A stretch of 33,223 nucleotides of DNA from an uncultured Lewinella sp. GTDB lineage: Bacteria; Bacteroidota; Bacteroidia; Chitinophagales; Saprospiraceae. Shown one piece after another: positions 7,347 through 15,661 of the stretch (position 1 is its first letter; every line of letters begins with the position of its first letter). The notes under the pieces were generated by a model that saw only the letters and a list, made by a program, of their open reading frames with translations, made no database searches and was not told the origin of the DNA. Position numbers and translations under genes: made by a program. The DNA lies in NCBI GenBank assembly GCA_913057785.1, contig CAJXPD010000102.1, positions 1 to 33,223 of the forward strand. Reading direction: 5' to 3'.

Positions 7347-9629
7347 ATGGCCAACACCCGCTACACCACCATTCTATTCTTTGTCCTTTTCTGGACGATC
7401 AATCAAGGATATAGCCAAAACCAACCCGGTACAGAACTACATATTAAGAAGGCCAAAGGCGCCATCGTATTAGATGGAAACATAGAGGAATCTGACTGGC
7501 AGACTGCCGACGTGGCGGATGATTGGTACACAAACTTTCCGGTAGATACCGTTAGAGCCCCTTTCCAGACGGAAGCCCGCTTTACTTTCGATGACGAGTT
7601 CTTCTATGCGTCCTTTGTCTGCTACGACGATGACACACCAGACATTGTGAACTCGCTCCGGCGTGATTTCAACTATGACCTAAATGATAATGTCGGCTTT
7701 ACCATTGGTCCCTACAACGATAAGATAAATGGTTTTTTCTTCGTCATTACCCCGGCGGGCATTCAAATGGAAGGAACAGTGACGGGAGGAGGTAGCAGTA
7801 ATGATTCCTTCAGTGCTTTTTGGGATAATAAATGGTACTCTAAAGTAGTGCGCTATGAAGATAAATGGATCGCCGAATTGGCTATCCCCTTCAAAAGCTT
7901 TAGGTATAAAAGTGACATCCGAGAATGGAATATTTCGATTGATCGATGGGAGCTAAAGAGAAACCGGAAGACGAGTTGGATTCGCACGCCCATTCAATTT
8001 ATATCTGCTTCTTTCCCCTATGGAGGACAATTGATTTGGGATGATCCCATTCCCCCAGCTAAAACCAATATCTCTTTTATTCCTTACGTCACCGCTAATA
8101 CCTCTTCTAATAGAGAAGTTAATCCTACGATTCAAAATTCTGATATCCAAGTCGGCTTTGACGCTAAAGTAGCGGTCACTCCTTCGCTAAATCTAGATCT
8201 GACCGTAAATCCAGACTTTTCGCAGGTTGAGGTGGACGATCAAATCATTAACCTGACTCGCTTCGAATTTCGGTTTCCGGAAAGACGCCAGTTTTTCTTG
8301 GAGAATAGTGATCTATTCGACTTAGCTGGTTTTCCTGGAGCACGGCCCTTTTTCTCCAGGCGGATAGGATTAGCACGTGATTCTGTGGGTTTATTGCAGC
8401 AGGTTCCTATTTCATTTGGTGCTAGACTTAGTGGGTCCTTAAGTGAGAAATGGCGATTGAATATTCTGAACATGCAAACCAAAGAGGAAACCTCTATTGG
8501 CTTACCTGCTCAGAACTATACGGTGGCAGCCATTCAGCGAAATTTTGGGGCGCAGTCCAACATAGCCTTTAGTTTTGTCAACAAACAAAGCCTTGGGGTA
8601 GAATCAGGGGATTCCCTAAAGTTTTTCAGTGAAAACGTCTTTCGAAAAATCCAGGTAGGAAACCGAACGGAGTTGAGGCGGAATACTTATAATCGAGTCC
8701 TTAGTGTTGATGTGGAGGCCTATAGTAAAGACACTCGTTGGTATCACAGTTCCTATCTCAGCAAATCTTTTGATGATTTTAATGACCGAGAGAACCTTTC
8801 TGGTTTAGCATTTGGCAGCTATTCAACACGTACCTTTAGCGCCTTTACGGGCTTTTCCTTTATCAATGAATTCTTCAATGCGGAAGCCGGTTTTGTGCCC
8901 AGTGCCAGAACTTACCCTGGTCAGTATTCCTTCTTTGGTAACCTCGGTTATCAGATTTATCCAGAAAAGGAATCTATCATTCGTATGGGCCCGACCTTTG
9001 ACATCCAGCATACCTACATCCCAGGAGGTACACTCACAGACCGAAGCTATCAACTAGGATACCAGTTTCAATTCAATAATGCATCCTCTTTCCAGGTCAA
9101 CTTTAACCACGTCTTCCAAAAGCTCACCAATAGTTTCAATTTATTGGATCCGAGTCAATACACGGGCTTTCTGGAAGGAGAGGAATACAATTGGAACTCC
9201 TTTGGAATGGAATACAAGAGTAACCCCAGGAAGTCTTTTTTCTATGAAATCAGCGGTAGCTATGGGGGCTTCTATAATGGCGAGAACTTCAACCTGAGTG
9301 GAGAGTTGACCTATCGTTACCAGCCCTATGGGAATATTGCCTTGCGCTTTGATTTCAACGATCTGCAACTGCCAGAAAATTATGGTCAGGAACAGTTGTT
9401 CTTAATTGGCCCCCGTATTGACTTGACGTTCACGGATAAGATCTTCTTGACTACCTATTTGCAGTACAATAACGTTTTTGACAATATCAATTTGAATGCC
9501 CGTTTTCAATGGCGCTACCAGCCCGCTTCGGATCTGTTCATTGTGTATACCGAAAATTATCTGCCAGCAGATCTGTTTAGTAAAAACCGAGCGCTAGTTT
9601 TTAAAATGACCTATTGGTTGAATTTGTAA
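7347..9629 (+). CDS. DUF5916 outer-membrane protein with CBM9-like N-terminal domain
   Basis: A 760-residue exported protein. It has a signal peptide ending near 'NQGYSQ', an N-terminal carbohydrate-binding family 9-like beta-sandwich (about 29-230; 'LDGNIEESDWQTAD' opening), the diagnostic DUF5916 segment 'DFSQVEVDDQIINLTRFE' and 'FPERRQFFLENSDLF' (about 290-325), and a long C-terminal stretch of alternating aromatic/polar strands ending in 'ALVFKMTYWLNL', consistent with an outer-membrane beta-barrel. Proteins of this family are widespread in Bacteroidota and have no settled biochemical role; carbohydrate or metabolite binding at the surface is the usual guess. The start at 7347 gives a clean signal peptide; the longer frame from TTG 7257 does not. 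It is not obviously in an operon with its neighbours. Confidence 0.88.
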   Translation: MANTRYTTILFFVLFWTINQGYSQNQPGTELHIKKAKGAIVLDGNIEESDWQTADVADDWYTNFPVDTVRAPFQTEARFTFDDEFFYASFVCYDDDTPDIVNSLRRDFNYDLNDNVGFTIGPYNDKINGFFFVITPAGIQMEGTVTGGGSSNDSFSAFWDNKWYSKVVRYEDKWIAELAIPFKSFRYKSDIREWNISIDRWELKRNRKTSWIRTPIQFISASFPYGGQLIWDDPIPPAKTNISFIPYVTANTSSNREVNPTIQNSDIQVGFDAKVAVTPSLNLDLTVNPDFSQVEVDDQIINLTRFEFRFPERRQFFLENSDLFDLAGFPGARPFFSRRIGLARDSVGLLQQVPISFGARLSGSLSEKWRLNILNMQTKEETSIGLPAQNYTVAAIQRNFGAQSNIAFSFVNKQSLGVESGDSLKFFSENVFRKIQVGNRTELRRNTYNRVLSVDVEAYSKDTRWYHSSYLSKSFDDFNDRENLSGLAFGSYSTRTFSAFTGFSFINEFFNAEAGFVPSARTYPGQYSFFGNLGYQIYPEKESIIRMGPTFDIQHTYIPGGTLTDRSYQLGYQFQFNNASSFQVNFNHVFQKLTNSFNLLDPSQYTGFLEGEEYNWNSFGMEYKSNPRKSFFYEISGSYGGFYNGENFNLSGELTYRYQPYGNIALRFDFNDLQLPENYGQEQLFLIGPRIDLTFTDKIFLTTYLQYNNVFDNINLNARFQWRYQPASDLFIVYTENYLPADLFSKNRALVFKMTYWLNL

Positions 9630-9695
9630 GTGCAGGCATATAGGGCGCTTAAGCATCAATAGATCCATGAAGAATTACGCCTAAAGCATAATGAA

Positions 9696-9992
9696 ATGAT
9701 ACGAATCATCTACAACTGGAAGGTACAGCCAGAAAACATCGACCTTTTTATTGAGACCTGGAAGAAAACGACCAATAAGATCCACGAAGAAGTGAAAGGG
9801 GCGAGGGGTAGTTTTATGATTCAAAATCATGAAGATCCGACTGAGATCAAGACCGTCGCCAGGTGGGATGCGCTAGCGGATTGGCAGCAATTTTTTCAAG
9901 GTAGTAATCCTAGTCAGATGCTTTCTATGCGCGATTTAGGGGAGCGAACTTCCGTGGAGATTTATCAGGAAGTAGATGATTTTACGAGATAG
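9696..9992 (+). CDS. Antibiotic biosynthesis monooxygenase (ABM)-fold protein
   Basis: A 98-residue cytoplasmic protein with the dimeric alpha/beta-barrel ABM pattern: N-terminal strand 'MIRIIYNWKVQPEN', helix 'FIETWKKTTNKIHEEVKGARGS', strand 'SFMIQNHEDPTEIKTVARW', helix 'DWQQFF', and C-terminal strand 'TSVEIYQEVDDF'. Members range from quinone monooxygenases to heme-degrading enzymes, and many have no known substrate. There is no heme-ligand signature that I can point to. It starts 66 bp after the DUF5916 gene and could be co-transcribed with it. Function beyond the fold is not assigned. Confidence 0.75.
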   Translation: MIRIIYNWKVQPENIDLFIETWKKTTNKIHEEVKGARGSFMIQNHEDPTEIKTVARWDALADWQQFFQGSNPSQMLSMRDLGERTSVEIYQEVDDFTR

Positions 9993-10126
9993 GGAATTTG
10001 GTTTCAAATCACTTTTTTTGTTAAAATACTTATATTGTAGTTAAGGAAAGTAAGGAGTTAGGAAAGCTGAACGCTACAAAGGAGAAGCTTTCACTATTCC
10101 AATTGACTAAGCAATATAAGCGCTCT

Positions 10127-10942
10127 ATGAAAAATTTTGTTGGCTTTGCCTACCTATCCATTTTATTCCTCGCACTATCCTGTAGTAGACCTTATACTGG
10201 GGAACTGAATCATATCGATAGAAGTGATTTTATCCTCTTGAATTTTGAGGACGAAACCCTAATCGAAAGCGCTAAGTTCCACTATGAAAATGAAGGTATT
10301 GATAAGGGATTAGCCTTGGTTCACCTGGTTAAGACTTACGGTGTAGACTTATATGAAGATACAACAGGGATGATTCGCAAGGTAGTGGTGCGTTCAAGAA
10401 CCTATCAGGATGACATTAGGCAGATTCTAATAGAGAATAAAGACTACGATCCTAATAATAATATTCTAACTACAGCAATTAAGTGCGATAGCCTGGAATT
10501 TATCATTGATTATCTCTACAATATTCGTCCAGAAGAAATTCCGGCTTTGGCAGGAGGGGATACTTTAGAGTATTTCTCATTCAAGCGCGCGATTATGCAA
10601 TCAATCTGGGAAAGCTGTGGGGAACTCAGCCTAGAAGCGCACGGGAAAAGGAGTGTAAAGCTTTTCTGGGGAATGATTCAACACGGTGGTAAAGAAATAA
10701 GGGCCCATTACTACCCGTATATCGAGAAGCTAGTGGCAAATGGAGAACTTCATCCCGAAAAATTGGCCCTTTTAACGGACCGCTTACTCATGAACTATGG
10801 CTATGAGCAGGTTTATGGTAGTCAGATACAAAACTTTAGATTGTATCCGATCAGAAATAGAGATTCGGTAGATATAAGGAGGGCTGCTATCGAATTGGAG
10901 CCCTTGAGTGAGTATTTGAAACGATTTGATTTGAATGAGTGA
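10127..10942 (+). CDS. DUF6624 domain lipoprotein
   Basis: A 271-residue lipoprotein: signal peptide with lipobox Leu-Ala-Leu-Ser-Cys19. Residues about 165-268 match the DUF6624 pattern as I know it: an acidic 'GEL..EAHGKRSVKLFWGMIQHGG' segment, 'KLALLTDRLLMNYGYEQVYGSQI' and 'IRNRDSVDIRRAAIELEPLSEYL'. The function of DUF6624 is unknown. The N-terminal part (30-160) is unique to this protein and helical in character. ATG 10127 is chosen because the signal peptide begins there; the in-frame TTG at 10103 only adds eight charged residues in front. The next gene, 59 bp downstream, also encodes an exported protein, so the two may act together at the envelope (inference). Confidence 0.82.
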   Translation: MKNFVGFAYLSILFLALSCSRPYTGELNHIDRSDFILLNFEDETLIESAKFHYENEGIDKGLALVHLVKTYGVDLYEDTTGMIRKVVVRSRTYQDDIRQILIENKDYDPNNNILTTAIKCDSLEFIIDYLYNIRPEEIPALAGGDTLEYFSFKRAIMQSIWESCGELSLEAHGKRSVKLFWGMIQHGGKEIRAHYYPYIEKLVANGELHPEKLALLTDRLLMNYGYEQVYGSQIQNFRLYPIRNRDSVDIRRAAIELEPLSEYLKRFDLNE

Positions 10943-11001
10943 ATACAGATAGTAATGTATTTTGACGCCCTGAAGTATTGGTGTCCTAAAATATCAAAGC
11001 A

Positions 11002-11676
11002 ATGTTTTACAAATTAACGGGTCTATTTCTGTTTTTGGTTTGCTTTAGCTTGAACGAGGCACAAGAAAAATACGTTTGGGCTTCTACGTTAAATATGCGG
11101 GACCTTCCAGATATCAAAGGAAAGCTTATTAAGCAGCTTAAGCAGGGAGAAAAAGTCAAGATTCTTGGAGTAAAAGATAATGTGTATGAAGTAGTCGATA
11201 CCGTGTTCAAACAGATTTCCAGATTTGATGAAAAAACTAGAAGATATATCGAGGAGGAGGAAATCATTTTGAAGCGGTTCGTGGGGAAGTGGACCAAAAT
11301 ACGAGTAGGAAATCAAGAAGGCTACGTTTTCGGCTTTTATCTCTCCTCATTGAATCCTGATCCGATTCTGTTTCATCAAGAGGAAGCTTTGATAAAGCAA
11401 TTGGAGATGAGTCCAAATTGGAAAAATGAAGAAATCGGCTGTGAAGGTTGTGATAACAACTATCTAAGGTTTATAGATGAAAAAAATGAAGCTATTATTG
11501 AAAAAGGAATAAAACAGAAGTGCGGATATTTTGGCGTGTCGTTTAAGTCTTTCCAAAATTCAGAAGGAGATTTAATCGGCTTCTATCTTTTTAAGGATCG
11601 TGTCAATGAGGCTTGTAACTATTCCGTAAGAAGTCAGGACGGCCGTATTCATGTCCAATACGTTTGTTGCTGCTGA
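11002..11676 (+). CDS. Exported SH3b-domain protein with cysteine-rich C-terminus
   Basis: A 224-residue protein with a signal peptide (about 1-21, ending 'LNEAQ'). Residues 24-115 fit a bacterial SH3 domain: 'ASTLNMRDLPDIKGKLIKQL', 'GEKVKIL' and 'WTKIRVGNQEGYVFGFYLS', with an insertion of about 35 residues rich in charge between the strands. Bacterial SH3 domains usually bind peptidoglycan or peptides. The C-terminal half (about 130-224) matches no family I know and has seven cysteines (147, 150, 174, 205, 222, 223, 224), the protein ending in three consecutive Cys. In an exported protein these would be expected to form disulfides or bind metal. It follows the DUF6624 lipoprotein by 59 bp. 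Confidence 0.78.
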   Translation: MFYKLTGLFLFLVCFSLNEAQEKYVWASTLNMRDLPDIKGKLIKQLKQGEKVKILGVKDNVYEVVDTVFKQISRFDEKTRRYIEEEEIILKRFVGKWTKIRVGNQEGYVFGFYLSSLNPDPILFHQEEALIKQLEMSPNWKNEEIGCEGCDNNYLRFIDEKNEAIIEKGIKQKCGYFGVSFKSFQNSEGDLIGFYLFKDRVNEACNYSVRSQDGRIHVQYVCCC

Positions 11677-11751
11677 GCATCGGGTTTCAATTTAACCCAT
11701 ACAGGTTTTGCTAAAGAATTATCTTGCTGTTTAACGGAACTAAACGAAGAG

Positions 11752-12447
11752 ATGAACAAAATCGGAATCATCGCAGGTATTGGACCTGCATCAACAGTTG
11801 AATACTACAATTTAATCATTCAAGGATTTCGAGAAAGGCTATCGACTAAGGATTATCCGGAAATGCTTCTGCATAGCATCAATATGACGGAAATGCTGAG
11901 CTACGTCTTCAAAGGAGAACTGGATAATTTGGTCGATTTCTTGAAAGTAAAGATACAGGTTCTGGAAGAGGCCGGCGTAGATTGTGTCGCCTTAGCTTCC
12001 AACACGCCGCATCTGGTATTTGACGAATTAGCGGAAGTCGTGCAGGTACCTATGGTTAGTATCGTGGAGGAAACCTGTAAGGTCGTAAGGGAATCTAAGC
12101 TCAAGAAGGTGGGATTGCTGGGGACGAAGTCGACTATGAGTATGGGGTTTTATCAAAGGGCCGGGTCGAAACAAGGCATTGAAATAGTAATCCCTGAGGA
12201 AAAACAACAAGATTACGTTCACGAAAAGTACATGGGGGAACTGGTTGTTAATGAAATAAAGCCGGAGACGAAAGAGCGTCTAGTCGGAATAGTGGACAAA
12301 TTACAAGACAAAGAAAGTATCGAAGGCCTTATCTTAGGGGGAACGGAACTACCACTAATTTTACAGCAAGAGGATTTCCAGCGTTTGAAGGTGTTCAATA
12401 CTACGGAGATCCACGTTAAGGCCATTTTAGATAGAATGTTGGCCTAG
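11752..12447 (+). CDS. Asp/Glu racemase-family protein lacking both catalytic cysteines
   Basis: A 231-residue protein with the fold signature of PLP-independent aspartate/glutamate racemases: 'IGIIAGIGPASTVEYYN' at the N-terminus, 'KVGLLGTKSTMSMGFYQ' (118-134) and 'EGLILGGTELPLIL' (191-204). In active two-base racemases a Cys sits in '(A/S)CNT' and another in 'GCTEL'. Here these positions are Ser83 ('ASNTPH', codon TCC) and Gly197 ('GGTEL', codon GGA). E. coli YgeA is a known variant with Thr in the first position but keeps the second Cys, to my recollection. With neither thiol, classical racemization is unlikely; it may be a different enzyme (for example a lyase or decarboxylase of the same fold) or a binding protein. 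The next genes downstream are an AraC regulator and a VOC protein. Confidence 0.85.
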   Translation: MNKIGIIAGIGPASTVEYYNLIIQGFRERLSTKDYPEMLLHSINMTEMLSYVFKGELDNLVDFLKVKIQVLEEAGVDCVALASNTPHLVFDELAEVVQVPMVSIVEETCKVVRESKLKKVGLLGTKSTMSMGFYQRAGSKQGIEIVIPEEKQQDYVHEKYMGELVVNEIKPETKERLVGIVDKLQDKESIEGLILGGTELPLILQQEDFQRLKVFNTTEIHVKAILDRMLA

Positions 12448-12522
12448 TTTTTTCTTACCACTGATGGTAGGTTCTCATCTAGCCTTTAGGCATTCTTGAT
12501 AGATAAAGTATGAACAAACTCC

Positions 12523-12924
12523 ATGGTAGAATCTAAAGAAAGCTATTTCGAAAAAGAAGTAGAGAAAATTAGAAACCTCATCTATTCCAATCAAGTACAA
12601 CTAGATACCATCATTGCGACTCGAAGGTATATTAATGAACATTACGATACTGATCTGAATCTAGAAGTACTATCTCGCGAATTACTGGTCTCAAAATATC
12701 ATTTACTGCGCTTGTTCAAGCGCTATTATGGGCAAACTCCACAGCAATATCTAAGTCAAAGGCGAATTGAAAAGGCTAAGGAACACCTGCGGGCGGGAAT
12801 GAGCGTAACAGAGGTGTGTTTTGCCGTTGGCTTCAAAAGCTTAGGTTCCTTTAGCTCTTTGTTCAAAAGGAAAACCGGGGCATCACCAGTGGAGTATCAA
12901 AAAAGAGCAATCTCGGAGAAGTAA
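12523..12924 (+). CDS. AraC-family transcriptional regulator, short form
   Basis: A 133-residue regulator that is almost entirely the AraC/XylS DNA-binding domain (about 30-128). The two helix-turn-helix units are visible: 'LNLEVLSRELLVSKYHLLRLFKRYYG' and 'MSVTEVCFAVGFKSLGSFSSLFKRKTGASPVEYQK'. The first 30 residues are charged and helical and too short for a ligand-binding cupin domain, so it may bind DNA constitutively or respond to a partner. It lies 75 bp after the racemase-family gene and 50 bp before a VOC protein, an arrangement common in Bacteroidota in which the regulator controls the VOC gene (inference). Confidence 0.9.
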   Translation: MVESKESYFEKEVEKIRNLIYSNQVQLDTIIATRRYINEHYDTDLNLEVLSRELLVSKYHLLRLFKRYYGQTPQQYLSQRRIEKAKEHLRAGMSVTEVCFAVGFKSLGSFSSLFKRKTGASPVEYQKRAISEK

Positions 12925-12974
12925 CTTATCCGCTAATTGCAGAACTTGGCACCCTAAACCTAAATAGCTAATTA

Positions 12975-13370
12975 ATGAGAGTTAAAGTAACCAGTGTTCC
13001 CGTACAAGATCAAGAAGTAGCCTTGCAATTCTATACCCAAAAATTGGGGTTCGTAAAAAAACTAGATATGCCTTTAGGGGGAGGTAATAGATGGTTGACC
13101 GTAGTATCTCCAGAAGAGCAAGATGGACCAGAAATCCTCTTAGAGCCTGCTCCCGTCCATTTTGAACCCGCCAAAGTATTCCAAAAGGCCTTGTTTGATG
13201 CGGGTATTCCTTGGACACAATTCTACGTGGACAATGTACAAGCAGAATATGACCGCTTGACGGCTCTCGGTGTTGAATTTAGTATGGAACCCAAAGAGAT
13301 GGGTACGGTAAAATTTGCTATCTTGGACGATACTTGTGGTAATAAAATTCAATTGGTGGAAGAACTATAG
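12975..13370 (+). CDS. VOC-family (glyoxalase/bleomycin resistance/dioxygenase fold) protein
   Basis: A 131-residue cytoplasmic protein built of two beta-alpha-beta-beta-beta units: 'VTSVPVQDQEVALQFYTQKLGFVKKLD' in the first half and 'FYVDNVQAEYDRLTALGVEFSMEPKEMGTVKFAILDDTCGNKIQLVEEL' spread over the second. The typical closing 'DxxGNxIQLVE' is present. The N-terminal metal-ligand position usually occupied by His or Gln is Val/Pro here, so metal binding is uncertain. It may be a detoxification enzyme or a binding protein. It follows an AraC regulator by 50 bp and is probably transcribed with it. Confidence 0.88.
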   Translation: MRVKVTSVPVQDQEVALQFYTQKLGFVKKLDMPLGGGNRWLTVVSPEEQDGPEILLEPAPVHFEPAKVFQKALFDAGIPWTQFYVDNVQAEYDRLTALGVEFSMEPKEMGTVKFAILDDTCGNKIQLVEEL

Positions 13371-13449
13371 ACGCCACACCACAAATTAAGGACAGATAGT
13401 CCGACTCCATTTTCACAGTAAATACACTCCTGACTTCCGTAATTCCAAG

Positions 13450-13481
13450 CTACAGGCTGCCTTGCTTACCCATGCCTGTAG
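13450..13481. promoter_or_regulatory. 8-bp-stem hairpin downstream of the VOC gene
   Basis: Perfect inverted repeat CTACAGGC (13450-13457) / GCCTGTAG (13474-13481) with a 16-base loop, about 80 bp after the VOC stop. A T6 run lies some 16 bases further on (about 13498-13503). It could be a terminator with an unusual spacer or a regulatory dyad. No ORF is visible in the 258-bp gap 13371-13628. Confidence 0.25.
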
Positions 13482-13584
13482 GGATACATGTAATTACTTT
13501 TTTCTCTAATCCTGTCTGTCGATGGCGTTTAGTTGAAAGCCTTTCGCATTATAGCAGCGGGCTTTTGAATTAGAAGCTGACTGA

Positions 13585-13596
13585 AGTCTGCAGACT
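13585..13596. promoter_or_regulatory. 12-bp perfect palindrome AGTCTGCAGACT
   Basis: Perfect 12-bp palindrome 33 bases upstream of the GTG start of the TPR protein. Position and symmetry suit an operator for a dimeric regulator. No second copy was noticed in the window. Confidence 0.25.
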
Positions 13597-13628
13597 GGCT
13601 GGAGAAGTAACCCTATAAATCAGGAACT

Positions 13629-15512
13629 GTGAAGGCAATATTTATCTGTCTATTTTGTATGCTTAGTGTGCAAGCTTTTAGCCAGCAATCTTGGGTGAAT
13701 CTACCGGAGGAAAACCTGGCGGAGAAAGCCATGGAAGAGGATAATTATGCATTGGCGATTAACTTGTATGAACAAGCGCTGGAAATTCGAAAAGCTAAAT
13801 ATCCCAAAGGTATTTACTGCAGTCTGACTGCCTTTAAGGAAGTGGCGGAGGCCATGGATCATCTTATCATAGCGCATGGCAAGGCGGGCAACTATAGGAA
13901 GCATATTGAGCTTTGCCAAGAACTGTGTGCTTGGGCAAAGGATGGAATGGAGGTGTTTCCCACTAAGCCAACCTGCTATCTGGAGTATGGACTAACGCAG
14001 ATTAAAGTTGCGGAATCCTATCAAAAGCTAAAGCAGTACGATCGTGGGGTAGAAGTCTGTCAGAATCTCGTCGACTATTTACAAAACCCCTCCAATAATC
14101 GCCCCCTTAAGCACGTAGCCAAGTATACTGTCGGCTATGCATATAGCAGGGCTGGTGATATCCTAAAGGATCAAGGCCAGTTGAAAGCCTCAGCAATACA
14201 GCATGAAAAAAGCGTGGCGGCCTGGCAAAATACACTCAAGCAGTCCAAAGAAACATTAGTGCATGAAGCGATTGCGAGGCAGTCTGAGATATGTGTGCAA
14301 CGATTTGCGAAACTAGAGGACTCCACGCAGGTGATCAAGTATGCTCAGATCTCCTTGAGGCATTATGAAATCTTACTCAATCGAGACCCAGGTAGCGAGA
14401 AACTGCGCAATAAAGTACAGACGGCCGGCAATTCATTAGCCAATTATAAATCTGGGTTTGGGGAATACCAAGACGCTATCTGGCGCTATAAGAGAAGTCT
14501 AACCATCCATGAAAAACAGTTTGAAGAAAGGGGGAAAGCCGATGATTTAGAACAAATGGCTGCCCTCAATTTGAAGATATCGGAGGCCTATACGGCTTTA
14601 GACGATGTTGCAAAATCAGTGGAACACCTCTTTACCAGAGTAGAACAATTGGTGAAGCTGGATGAACTCGTGGAAGATCTTGATTACTCCTACACCGTTT
14701 CTAGAAATCAGTATGATCTAGCAAAGCAATATGAGACCCTTGGTAGTTATTCAGAGGCCTTAAAAATGATGGATGAATCTATTGTGTGGGGCATAAAAGC
14801 CATTGAAAAAGACACCACTAGTACGCGAAGGAAGGAATGGCAATGGGTACAAGAGTTTTTCCGATATCAGCTCTTGAAGAAGATGGAAGATTATGGGACT
14901 GCTCATAGCTCGCTAGATCGCTTGAAAAAGATTCTAAATGGATTAGAAGAACTAGAACCCGAGATTCAATATTCCGAATACATCAGGGAGGTGGAAGTCT
15001 CTCAGAGAGAATTGGCCTATCCTGAAATCGTGAAGTTGGATACAGAAATAGACAATATGGAAGGGGGGAAAATGAAGTTTGACAAAGCCGTAGAATTAGT
15101 GGAGTCAATACGAAAGAAGATGCGAAAAGATCGATCTATGCGCCTGCCCTTTGTTCGGCACACCAATGTACTGGCTTGGAGTGGGATATTGGCCGGAGAG
15201 TATAAAGCCACTAAAAAAGCCCTGAAAAGAGCCATGCGCATCAAGCCCGTAGACCCTTACCTCCTCACCAACTATGCGCCTTGTATGCTATTCATGGGGA
15301 AATACAAGAAGGCAGATAAAATTTATGCTAAGTATTATAATGAGCCATTTAGACCCGGGCAAAAGGTAATTGCTGGATTTATAGCTGACCTGGAAGAGTT
15401 TGAACAAGAGGGTGTCATACCTGAAATGCATCGCGAAAAAGTGGATGAGATCAAAGCACAGTTGAAAGTTTGGCAAGAGGAGATGAAAGATACCTCCCCG
15501 AAAACGAATTGA
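13629..15512 (+). CDS. Exported tetratricopeptide-repeat (TPR) protein
   Basis: A 627-residue protein with a signal peptide (residues 1-18, ending 'QAFSQ'). The body is helical with repeated TPR-like units, for example 'EEDNYALAINLYEQALEIR' (about 35-53), 'YDRGVEVCQNLVDYL', 'GEYQDAIWRYKRSLTIHE', 'LGSYSEALKMMDESIVWGIKAIE' and C-terminal 'YKATKKALKRAMRIKPVDPYLLTNYAPCMLFMGKYKKADKIY'. TPR arrays are protein-protein interaction scaffolds; no catalytic domain such as CHAT is present. The start is GTG at 13629, preceded by AGGA six bases upstream, and it is the only start that preserves the signal peptide. No operon partner is evident. Binding partner unknown. Confidence 0.85.
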   Translation: MKAIFICLFCMLSVQAFSQQSWVNLPEENLAEKAMEEDNYALAINLYEQALEIRKAKYPKGIYCSLTAFKEVAEAMDHLIIAHGKAGNYRKHIELCQELCAWAKDGMEVFPTKPTCYLEYGLTQIKVAESYQKLKQYDRGVEVCQNLVDYLQNPSNNRPLKHVAKYTVGYAYSRAGDILKDQGQLKASAIQHEKSVAAWQNTLKQSKETLVHEAIARQSEICVQRFAKLEDSTQVIKYAQISLRHYEILLNRDPGSEKLRNKVQTAGNSLANYKSGFGEYQDAIWRYKRSLTIHEKQFEERGKADDLEQMAALNLKISEAYTALDDVAKSVEHLFTRVEQLVKLDELVEDLDYSYTVSRNQYDLAKQYETLGSYSEALKMMDESIVWGIKAIEKDTTSTRRKEWQWVQEFFRYQLLKKMEDYGTAHSSLDRLKKILNGLEELEPEIQYSEYIREVEVSQRELAYPEIVKLDTEIDNMEGGKMKFDKAVELVESIRKKMRKDRSMRLPFVRHTNVLAWSGILAGEYKATKKALKRAMRIKPVDPYLLTNYAPCMLFMGKYKKADKIYAKYYNEPFRPGQKVIAGFIADLEEFEQEGVIPEMHREKVDEIKAQLKVWQEEMKDTSPKTN

Positions 15513-15661
15513 TAGTCAAAAGGACTTTTTGTTAGTCCCAATTGAAAGATCTTTATTCTTCCGCTTTTGTACTGCTGGAGAGTGGTAGCTAATTGTTAAT
15601 TTAGTTCCAGTGATTAGTGCAGACTTAGAGCATGTACTAAGCATCGCCACCAGTAGCCTAG

